A stretch of DNA of 64,000 nucleotides from Cognataquiflexum gelatinilyticum (GTDB lineage Bacteria > Bacteroidota > Bacteroidia > Cytophagales > Cyclobacteriaceae). Numbering within the stretch: position 1 is the first letter of the stretch; the number at the start of each line of letters is the position of its first letter. Positions 57,334-64,000 of the stretch are shown here, piece after piece. The position numbers were made by a program, and so were the translations under genes. The notes below the pieces were generated by a model. That model had not been told where the DNA came from. It was given only the letters and a program-made list of their open reading frames with translations, and made no database searches. The DNA is taken from contig NZ_JANAEZ010000001.1 of the NCBI RefSeq assembly GCF_024813435.1, positions 806,001 through 870,000 of the forward strand, given 5' to 3'.

Positions 57334-58536
57334 CTACCTGCCAAATTTATAATACTTTTCTAGGTTATGCTTTTTCCCTTTCAGCATAGACACTATGATC
57401 TCCATCGCCTGAATAGAAAACGTGATGCCATTTCCTCCAAATCCCAGTACAAACAATGCGTTTTTATATTCGGGAGAGGCTCCGATGTATGGCAATCCAT
57501 CTTTGGTCGATCCGAAAGTTCCTCCCCAACTGAAATCCTCAATAAATCCATTTTCGGGGATGAGTTCATCAAGTTTGGACTGTAATTTTAAATGTTTTCT
57601 TTCCTTGATCTGCTGTTGAAAAAAAGGAAAATTGGTGGAAGAATCCTCTCCTCCTACCAACAACCTGCCGTCTTCTGTGGTCCTCATGTAGAGATATGGG
57701 TCTGCTGTGTCCCATACCAAGATATCTTTTAGCTGCTTGGCACAAGCAATTCCCTGTTCGCTTACCGAAGCATAGGTATAGAAGAGTTTGGCTACTTTTT
57801 CTTTCAATAGGTCTGTGGATTCAAACCCGGTACAATAGATGACTTTCTTGCATTGAACTGAAAAACCCTCCGCAGTCTGAAGTACTACCCCATCTTTGCA
57901 GTGCTCGGTTTTGGAAATTTCGGTTTGATCGTAAACTTCCATCCCCCTTTTGAAACTGTGGCGGATCAATCCATGCGCCAATTGGTAAGCATCCACACTT
58001 GCTGCTGTTTTAGAAAGTATCGCACCAAATGACCTGACCCCAAAGGTTTTCAAAACTTGTTCGTCTGAGAGCCAACTCACTCCCATCCGGTGCTTATTGC
58101 GCATCTCAAATTCTTCTTTTAACCAATCAGCAGCTTTTATATCATGGGCTAAGTAAAGTGATTTTTTAAGTTCAAAACCACAATCCAAGTTCAGTTTACC
58201 CACCAAATCGCCGATCGTCCGGATTGCTTTGATTCCTGCTTTATAGCAGGTAACAGCTCCCTTTTCCCCAATCTTTTTTGAGAGTTCTACAAGCGGTTCA
58301 TCGATTTCATATTGAAGCATACTGGTCGTCGCGGAGGTACTGCCTTGACCGATATCCCTTTTGTCTATCAATACTACCTTATGCCCGGCCTCCATCAAGG
58401 CATAGCTCACCAAAGCACCTGTTATACCCCCTCCCAACACCACTATTTCTGTTTCAATGTTTTTTTGCAGGGAGGGATAACTATTCAGAAGGCCGTTTTT
58501 AACTAACCAAAATGGTTCAAAAGTTCTGATTCTCAT
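57334..58536 (-). CDS. FAD-dependent oxidoreductase, DAO family
   Basis: A 400-residue flavoprotein of the D-amino acid oxidase/glycine oxidase group. The dinucleotide fold VVLGGGITGALVSYALMEAG (about 32-51) with GHKVVLID is N-terminal. GQGSTSATTSMLQYEID is the FAD-contact segment, YCTGFEST (about 235) and GTFGSTKDGLPYIG (about 345) with LFVLGFGGNGITFS complete the family pattern. It probably oxidises an amine or amino acid. There is no Rieske domain and no partner gene. Confidence 0.88.
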   Translation of the reverse strand: MRIRTFEPFWLVKNGLLNSYPSLQKNIETEIVVLGGGITGALVSYALMEAGHKVVLIDKRDIGQGSTSATTSMLQYEIDEPLVELSKKIGEKGAVTCYKAGIKAIRTIGDLVGKLNLDCGFELKKSLYLAHDIKAADWLKEEFEMRNKHRMGVSWLSDEQVLKTFGVRSFGAILSKTAASVDAYQLAHGLIRHSFKRGMEVYDQTEISKTEHCKDGVVLQTAEGFSVQCKKVIYCTGFESTDLLKEKVAKLFYTYASVSEQGIACAKQLKDILVWDTADPYLYMRTTEDGRLLVGGEDSSTNFPFFQQQIKERKHLKLQSKLDELIPENGFIEDFSWGGTFGSTKDGLPYIGASPEYKNALFVLGFGGNGITFSIQAMEIIVSMLKGKKHNLEKYYKFGR

Positions 58537-58612
58537 ATTCTTCTTATTAACCGGCCTTTTCCAAAAAAATAAAATCCATACCTACATGAGGTATAGATTT
58601 TAAATCAAGGAT

Positions 58613-59080
58613 TTAAGCCAAGGTCTTGTTTAAATCTCTCATTTTCTTGACCTGATTGTGGTCTCCACTGAGGGATACCCTTTGGTCCATGAGCACTTGT
58701 CTGACTCCCACGTTCATCTCTACATCTGAAGAAAGTGCCATATCATATGCTTTTAGCGCGGCATCTTCTCCGCCTTCACATGATTCTAGGATACTTGTCC
58801 TGTCGCTGCCCGAGAATAAAGATTTGATACTCATCCAAGAACGGAATATCTTACCGGAGGCTGTAGTCCCTTCTTCTATTTCTCCACCTGCTTCGAGGAT
58901 TAAGTCACCAAGGACACTGACGTGGTCTCTGCTGTTTGAAATCATTTTGGCAAACAGCATTTTTAAATCAGCATCCTTAGTTTCCAATGAGTTGATGGCG
59001 TTCTGATAACCTTCGATCCTGTCATTATTGATCAAAACAAGGTCATTGAGGGTACTTGTCAATTCTTCTAAATGTGTCAT
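58613..59080 (-). CDS. PA2169-family four-helix-bundle protein (DUF2383)
   Basis: A 155-residue helical protein matching the ferritin-like PA2169 family: LNDLVLINNDRIEGYQNAIN (about 11-30), NSRDHVSVLGDLILEAGG, FRSWMSIKSLF and the central CEGGEDAALKAYDMAL. Family members are often induced by stress. The function is not established and a metal site is not obvious. It is a single gene, with the AraC-type regulator further right. Confidence 0.85.
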   Translation of the reverse strand: MTHLEELTSTLNDLVLINNDRIEGYQNAINSLETKDADLKMLFAKMISNSRDHVSVLGDLILEAGGEIEEGTTASGKIFRSWMSIKSLFSGSDRTSILESCEGGEDAALKAYDMALSSDVEMNVGVRQVLMDQRVSLSGDHNQVKKMRDLNKTLA

Positions 59081-59193
59081 GATAAGTTTTTTAATTGTTG
59101 GAATAATTTACCAAATAACTTAGCCCAACATTCAGACCATGTTTTGGATATTCTTTCAAATCAAAAACTCTTGCAACTATCCACTAAAACTGT

Positions 59194-59265
59194 ATAAAAA
59201 ATAATGGGGCTGAAGATCTTCAGTACGAAAATGTCAGTAAAAACCGAAACCAACAACCCCACTAT
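59194..59265 (-). terminator. Intrinsic terminator after the AraC-type gene
   Basis: On the minus strand ATAGTGGGGTTG (59265-59254) pairs with CAGCCCCATTAT (59212-59201) through two G-U pairs, with a long loop, followed by a run of T. The loop side also contains the 14-base palindrome CTGAAGATCTTCAG (59210-59223). It begins directly at the stop codon. Confidence 0.6.
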
Positions 59266-59826
59266 TTATGAAATCTTCCTTCTCATTTCTTTCATTCTTT
59301 TGAAAAATGAAGGAGTCAGCCCCGTGACTTTCTTAAACTGATTGGAAAGATGGGCCACACTGCTGTAGTCCAATTGATAGGAAATCTCTGTCAGGTTAAG
59401 TTCATTGTAAAGCAACAATTCTTTTACTTTTTCGATTTTGTTGAAGATGATGAATTGCTGAATGGTGATTCCCTGAACTTCCGAAAAAACATTAGACAGG
59501 TAGGTATAGTCATAGCCAAGCTGTTCGCTGATATGCTCAGAGTAATTGATTGTCGGAGGAGCCTCGGCTTGGTGGATCATTTTGATCACCTCATTCTTAA
59601 TTTTATCGATCAAAATGCTTTTTTTATCATCCAAAAGTTCGAGTCCGATTTTCTTCAGATTCAGCCTCAAAGCTTCCTTTTGGGAAGCAGTGATTTTTTG
59701 CGATACCTCAACTTCGCCCAAATTGACATTGGAATAGCGTATATCCAGATTCTTCAGTTCTTCCTTGACCACCATGATGCAGCGATAGCTGACCATATAC
59801 TTAATATGAATCTTGTGTTTTTCCAC
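59266..59826 (-). CDS. AraC-family transcriptional regulator (short form)
   Basis: A 186-residue protein. The C-terminal half (about 88-186) has two helix-turn-helix motifs of the AraC type: LGYDYTYLSNVFSEVQGITI and NLTEISYQLDYSSVAHLSNQ, then the signature FKKVTGLTPSFFKRM. The N-terminal half (YSNVNLGEVEVSQKITASQK) resembles the small domain of stress-linked Bacteroidota AraC proteins and lacks a sugar-binding cupin. It lies 20 bases downstream of the receiver protein gene and probably is in one unit with it and the hybrid kinase, as the output factor. Confidence 0.88.
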   Translation of the reverse strand: MEKHKIHIKYMVSYRCIMVVKEELKNLDIRYSNVNLGEVEVSQKITASQKEALRLNLKKIGLELLDDKKSILIDKIKNEVIKMIHQAEAPPTINYSEHISEQLGYDYTYLSNVFSEVQGITIQQFIIFNKIEKVKELLLYNELNLTEISYQLDYSSVAHLSNQFKKVTGLTPSFFKRMKEMRRKIS

Positions 59827-59846
59827 TTTAATTGAGAGATAGGCAA

Positions 59847-60299
59847 TTATTCGGCCACTAAAAGAAAGTTATCCTTATTGAAGGGCGGGTCTTGGTACAC
59901 ATTTGCGTAGATGATGGCTTTTTCCAATAATTTCTTTAATTTTTGAAAATCATTGGGCTTATGGATATAAACATTTGCCCCGTTGAGGAAAGTCTCTTGC
60001 ATGTCATTTTCGGAAGAAGATGTTGAATATATCGCAACAGATACTTCTTTGAATTTTACATCTGCCCTGATTTCCTTAAGACATTCCAAGCCGTTTTTTC
60101 TGGGCATGTTGATGTCGAGAAAAAGGATCTGCGGAAGATTTTCGGCTTCGGTATTTTGCATAAGGTGCATGAGTTCGTCGCCGTCATTGACTGTTTCTAC
60201 AGATGTGCCGACATTCAATTCATCAAAAGCCTCCTTAAACAACAGTCTATCTGCTTCATCATCGTCTGCTAATAGGATTTTAATGGATTTCTCGTTCAT
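59847..60299 (-). CDS. Single-domain response regulator (CheY-like receiver)
   Basis: A 150-residue receiver domain without an output domain. ADDDEADR (11-18) is the acidic pocket, FLDINMPRKNG (60-70) contains the phosphorylated Asp62, YSTSSS holds the switch Ser/Thr, and YIHKPND holds the conserved Lys. The start overlaps the stop of the hybrid kinase gene by 4 bases (ATGA), so the kinase is its most likely phosphodonor. It is of the Rcp1 type often seen next to phytochrome or CheB/R-kinases. Confidence 0.93.
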   Translation of the reverse strand: MNEKSIKILLADDDEADRLLFKEAFDELNVGTSVETVNDGDELMHLMQNTEAENLPQILFLDINMPRKNGLECLKEIRADVKFKEVSVAIYSTSSSENDMQETFLNGANVYIHKPNDFQKLKKLLEKAIIYANVYQDPPFNKDNFLLVAE

Positions 60300-63200
60300 T
60301 TTTTGGCTGGAAAATAGATATCGAAGGTTGTTCCTTTATTGAGTTCACTTGTTGCACTTATAAAACCATTGTGGTTTTCTACAATTTTTTTGACAATGGC
60401 CAATCCAATTCCCGTTCCGGGATATTCATCCTTACTGTGCAGTTTTTCAAACACCTCAAAGATCCTTTTACTGTACTCCTGATCAAATCCTATACCGTTA
60501 TCTGAAAACTGAATATGACAATAAAGTTTTTGACTCAGATCTTCGATGGTTTTGATAGCATCCTTTTTTACGATTTCTGCTGAGATGGAGATTTTGACGG
60601 GGATTTCCGGTTTGGAAAACTTCAAAGAATTACTGATCAGGTTATTGATCAACTGCCTGAACTGAAAAGGAATGACACTGACATCACACATCTTATTGAT
60701 GGTGATTTTGGCTTTTTTGGCCTCTATCGCTTCTTTCATTTCATTCTGTACGTCTTTGATAATGTCCGCAAGCGGCAATGCTTCAAATTTTCTTTCGGCA
60801 GAATTGAGACTGGTAAAAGTAAGCAGCTCCTCTATCAGCTTTTGCATCCTATTGGCCGACTTTTGCATGTGCTGGAAGTAGACCTTGCCTGAAGCTGATA
60901 AATTCACCATTTCTTTTTCTAGAATCCGGTCAGCAAAGGTCTGGATCTTTCGGAGTGGCTCCTGCAAATCATGGCTTGATATGTAGGCAAAAGCTTCAAG
61001 CTCTTTGTTCATTTTTCCCAGCTCGTTGTTCTTTTCAGACAGGGCTTTATTGGAAAGGTCAAGCTGTTTGGTTCTTTCCAACACCGCCTTTTCAAGCTCG
61101 ATATTGTAGTTTTTGGTTTTTTCTATGTCTTTGGTGTATTCTTCCAATTCATTTTTTTGGGTCAGCATGGCATCGGTTATATCATTAAAAGAAAGTAAAA
61201 TCAATTGCTCCCCGTGGCTTTTTTGGATAAGTCGGCTTGCATTAAGTAAAAAAACTTTTTCGCCAATCCTTGGAAAGTTATGTGTTATTTTAAAATTGCT
61301 GAAAGAGGAGTTTTTGGGAATAATATGCTCAAGCAATTCCCTTAAACTTGGGATATTCCATCTCTTTTCTTCAAAATCAAACAACTTCTTCCCGTCTATC
61401 TGATCCTCTTTGAGTTGGAATATCCTGTAGAAAGATTTGTTTGCGGTCTTGATTCGCAGGTTTTTATCCAAAACAATCATAGGCTCATGAAGGGTAGAGA
61501 TGATGGCATTGGAATAGTCATAGGATTCATTGAGCAGGTCATTTCGGGTTTGGAGTTCTTGGTTGGTGGTGACAAGCTCCTCATTCGATGATTCAAGTTC
61601 TTCTTTGGAGGTTTCAAGTTCTTCATTGACGGTCTGCAATTCTTCATTGCTCGAGACTACCTCCTCATTGGCACTTTGGAGCTCCTCTATGAATCCTTCC
61701 TGCTCTTGGGACAGCTCCATGGCATCCTTTTGGGACAAAGCCAGTTCGTCCTCAAGCTGTTTTATTTTTTGTTCCTTAATACTGAGAATTGAATCTTGGA
61801 TCTCATCCTTTCCTTTTACTTGCTGGGATCCAGTAACTTGATCGTGTTGTGAAAAAACAACAAGCATCAACTTTTCTTCAAATTCAACAAGCAGCGGCGA
61901 TACCTCGATACTGACGACAAAGGCAGTATTGTCGACATTCATCTCAATTCCGGTTTTCCGTACACGCTGATCGGTTTTGATGCATTTGGAAATCAGGCTT
62001 CTCAGGTGAAAAGCGATTTCTTTGCGTACAAGCTTCAGGATATTCAGGGAAGCTTTTCCGGAAAAATGGCTCAAATACAAATCTGTTTTTCCTCTGAATT
62101 GGAGGATTTCCATCTGTTGATTGATGACTGCACTTGGAGGTAAAAATTCAGAGACTATCACTGCATCAATAGCTTGGTCAAGGTTTTTGCTGTTTTGAAG
62201 TGCGGTGGTTTTGGCTGCACTGATCTTGGTATCAGCATCCATTGCATGTTTTGTATGTTGTGTTTCTCCTTTAGTCATTCTTGAAGTCGGTAATGATAAT
62301 AGGCGTCCATCGGCGCTGCTTTTTCTTGAATAGATTCTGTACTTTTTGTTGACCTCTAAGAATAGATTTGCCGAAGAACTGATGGTCTCTGCTTTTCCCA
62401 GCATCAGATAGCCCGTTTCGTTCAAGGCATAATGGAAAGTTGACAATACTCTTTTTTGGGCTGCTGAATCAAGGTAAATGAACAGGTTCCTACAGCTGAT
62501 AAAATCTATCCTTGAAAATGGAGGATCCTTCAGTACATTATGCGGTGCGTAGACACAGATGTCCCTGATCGTTTTCGAAATCCTGTAGTTGTTTCCTGAT
62601 TTTGTAAAAAACCGCTGCAGCCGTTTTGGTGAAACAGATTCCAGTTCATCTTTGGTGTAGACACCAGCACGCGCTTTCCTGATTGCCTTTTCACTCAGGT
62701 CAGTAGCAAACATCTGAATGGGGATATGGGTCCCGGAATTTTCTTGAATTTCAAGAATCATCATGGCAATGGACAATGCCTCCTCACCCGAAGAACAGGC
62801 AGGAACCCAAATCCGAAAGGTCTCTTCACCCTTTTTTGACTTCAGAAGTTTGGGAAGAAGATCCTCCTTCAGGTATATATAAGAATCCGAATCCCTAAAA
62901 AAACTGGTCACATTGATCAGCAAATCCTGGTAAAGAATATCCAATTCTTCCTTTTTTTCACCGATGAGGTTTACATATGCTTTGAGGTCTTTTACCTTAT
63001 TGAGCAGCATCCGCCTGAGGATCCTTCTCTTGATTGTCTTCATTTTATAGACAGAAAAATCCACGCCTGTGAATTTTAAAAGGCTATTGATGATGGCTAC
63101 CAAGTCAGGGTTTGCATCGTCTATGAGGTCTTCTTCCCTGTGTTTTGTGCCTGATATCCTAATCAAGGGGTTTTGGCTGATCCTGTTCAGCTCCAGGGCG

Positions 63201-63787
63201 ATATCCTTAGGCGACAATATAAAGTCAACCAAACCTGCTGTAATGGCAGATTTGGGCATGCTGTCAAATTTTGCTGAGGAATCCTGGGCAAATGTCAGTC
63301 CTCCTTCTTGCTTTATTGACCTCATGCCAATAGTACCGTCCGTGGCACTTCCGCTTAGAATTACCCCAATCACGTTTTCCCTATGGGTCTTTGACAGCGA
63401 GGTAAAAAGAATGTCTATGGGAAAATTGAATTTGGGAGTTTCGGGTCGAGGGGACAAGATTATGTGGTCTTTTTCCACCGCTATCTCCTTGTCCGGAGGA
63501 ATGATGTAAAATGTATCGGGCTTGATCTGCACCTTGTTTTCAACCTCCTTTACCTCTATGGAGGTGATTTTGGCTAACAATGGCGTTAGCATGCTTTTAT
63601 GGTCGGGACTGAGATGCTGTACAAAAATAAATGCCATGCCCGTGTCAGGGGCAAGGTATTTCAACAATTCGGACACCGCTTCCAATCCTCCCGCCGAAGC
63701 GCCTATAGCAACAATGGGAAAATCAGCTTTATGAGTAGGTTCCGAGGGTGAATCCTTTTCTGTTTTGTCTTTTTTGGATTGTCCCAT
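60296..63787 (-). CDS. CheB-CheR-PAS histidine kinase fusion
   Basis: A 1163-residue chemotaxis-like signalling protein. Residues about 22-205 are a CheB methylesterase domain with a complete triad (VAIGASAGGLEAV, QHLSPDHKS, LSGSATDGTIGMR). About 215-490 are a CheR methyltransferase (FFRDSDSY, WVPACSSGEEALSIAMM, FSRIDFISCRNLFIYLD). A long coiled coil of repeated EELQSANEEVVSSNEELQ-type heptads follows (about 660-745), then a PAS domain (about 755-875), a second coiled coil, the His-bearing ISSHDLQEPLRKI (about 948) and an HATPase domain (FSDNGIGFD, GTGIGLAIVKKIV). No receptor target site is nearby. I use the ATG at 63787; a TTG ten codons upstream is possible. Confidence 0.93.
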   Translation of the reverse strand: MGQSKKDKTEKDSPSEPTHKADFPIVAIGASAGGLEAVSELLKYLAPDTGMAFIFVQHLSPDHKSMLTPLLAKITSIEVKEVENKVQIKPDTFYIIPPDKEIAVEKDHIILSPRPETPKFNFPIDILFTSLSKTHRENVIGVILSGSATDGTIGMRSIKQEGGLTFAQDSSAKFDSMPKSAITAGLVDFILSPKDIALELNRISQNPLIRISGTKHREEDLIDDANPDLVAIINSLLKFTGVDFSVYKMKTIKRRILRRMLLNKVKDLKAYVNLIGEKKEELDILYQDLLINVTSFFRDSDSYIYLKEDLLPKLLKSKKGEETFRIWVPACSSGEEALSIAMMILEIQENSGTHIPIQMFATDLSEKAIRKARAGVYTKDELESVSPKRLQRFFTKSGNNYRISKTIRDICVYAPHNVLKDPPFSRIDFISCRNLFIYLDSAAQKRVLSTFHYALNETGYLMLGKAETISSSANLFLEVNKKYRIYSRKSSADGRLLSLPTSRMTKGETQHTKHAMDADTKISAAKTTALQNSKNLDQAIDAVIVSEFLPPSAVINQQMEILQFRGKTDLYLSHFSGKASLNILKLVRKEIAFHLRSLISKCIKTDQRVRKTGIEMNVDNTAFVVSIEVSPLLVEFEEKLMLVVFSQHDQVTGSQQVKGKDEIQDSILSIKEQKIKQLEDELALSQKDAMELSQEQEGFIEELQSANEEVVSSNEELQTVNEELETSKEELESSNEELVTTNQELQTRNDLLNESYDYSNAIISTLHEPMIVLDKNLRIKTANKSFYRIFQLKEDQIDGKKLFDFEEKRWNIPSLRELLEHIIPKNSSFSNFKITHNFPRIGEKVFLLNASRLIQKSHGEQLILLSFNDITDAMLTQKNELEEYTKDIEKTKNYNIELEKAVLERTKQLDLSNKALSEKNNELGKMNKELEAFAYISSHDLQEPLRKIQTFADRILEKEMVNLSASGKVYFQHMQKSANRMQKLIEELLTFTSLNSAERKFEALPLADIIKDVQNEMKEAIEAKKAKITINKMCDVSVIPFQFRQLINNLISNSLKFSKPEIPVKISISAEIVKKDAIKTIEDLSQKLYCHIQFSDNGIGFDQEYSKRIFEVFEKLHSKDEYPGTGIGLAIVKKIVENHNGFISATSELNKGTTFDIYFPAKK

Positions 63788-63964
63788 GCCGTTTTTTCGA
63801 TTTAATTTCGGTAGCAATATTCAGCATCAGCAAGAACGAGTGTGATGTAGGCAGACTCTACAGGATCAAGGTACCATTTGTTTGACCCGATTGGTAACCA
63901 TTTGCAATATATAATATAAATACCACCTAAATATTTCCAATAATCCGCTATTTCTTCCAAAAAC

Positions 63965-64000
63965 ATGAAGGAACTGGCTCATTACCTGATCAAAATGATC
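63965..64000 (+). CDS. Possible start of a divergent gene, cut by the window edge
   Basis: An ATG at 63965 opens a frame (MKELAHYLIKMI) that continues past the end of the window. It is divergent to the CheB-CheR kinase with 177 bases between the starts, an A/T-rich stretch that includes TATAATATAAAT. Only 12 codons are visible, so the call is tentative. Confidence 0.3.
   Translation, partial: MKELAHYLIKMI

Overview
The window is a piece of a Bacteroidota chromosome, most likely a Cytophagales/Cyclobacteriaceae-type bacterium (inferred). The support is a type IX secretion C-terminal domain, Bacteroidota-type -7 boxes (TAnnTTTG), starts with A-rich leaders instead of strong Shine-Dalgarno sites, many lipoprotein signals, a fused moaC-moaB gene and a clade II (lipoprotein-type) nosZ. 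No tRNA, rRNA, CRISPR array, insertion sequence or phage gene was recognised.

Layout. 1-5.0 kb: envelope and extracytoplasmic genes (truncated PqaA-like protein, S41 protease, beta-barrel, LytTR regulator, FAS1 lipoprotein). 5.1-9.8 kb: first Rrf2 regulator, methyltransferase, an NnrS-like membrane protein with a stand-alone ScdA_N protein, and a 598-residue protein of unknown role. 10.1-13.2 kb: a repetitive membrane-like protein and an MBL-rhodanese persulfide dioxygenase. 14.0-21.4 kb: a tight seven-gene operon (PqqD-like, ATP-grasp, PLP decarboxylase, urea-transporter/M23 fusion, TPR/outer-membrane barrel, TPR, cytochrome c) that I do not recognise as a described pathway and regard as the best candidate for a new system. 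21.6-29.1 kb: T9SS cargo, DUF1456, CIA30, DUF1080-PA14 and a heme-containing dehydrogenase. 29.5-35.5 kb: molybdenum-cofactor genes. 36.0-38.5 kb: feoAB. 38.8-47.7 kb: second Rrf2 regulator, ric/scdA and the nos cluster for N2O reduction. 48.3-64 kb: MATE pump, patatin/BamA protein, CDF transporter, hydrolase, nuclease, FAD oxidoreductase, PA2169-type protein, and a CheB-CheR-histidine kinase with its receiver protein.

Regulatory logic visible in the DNA. A motif close to AAAGGATATATTTGTCC recurs before the FAS1 gene, the ScdA_N/NnrS-like pair, the second Rrf2 gene (twice) and ric-nos, which suggests one nitrosative-stress/N2O regulon run by an Fe-S Rrf2 (NsrR-like) repressor. A second motif, (A/G)TGAT-N4-(A/G)TCAT, resembles Crp/Fnr sites. 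It lies exactly 22 nt before a -7 box at the FAS1 gene and at the PqqD operon, and exactly 44 nt before one at the 598-residue gene. This ties the unknown operon to probable anaerobic control.

The long gene-free stretches (13.2-14.0, 23.3-23.9, 29.1-29.5, 34.3-34.6, 53.5-54.1, 56.5-56.8 kb) are filled with several families of dispersed, degenerate, text-like intergenic repeats and a few tandem repeats and hairpins.
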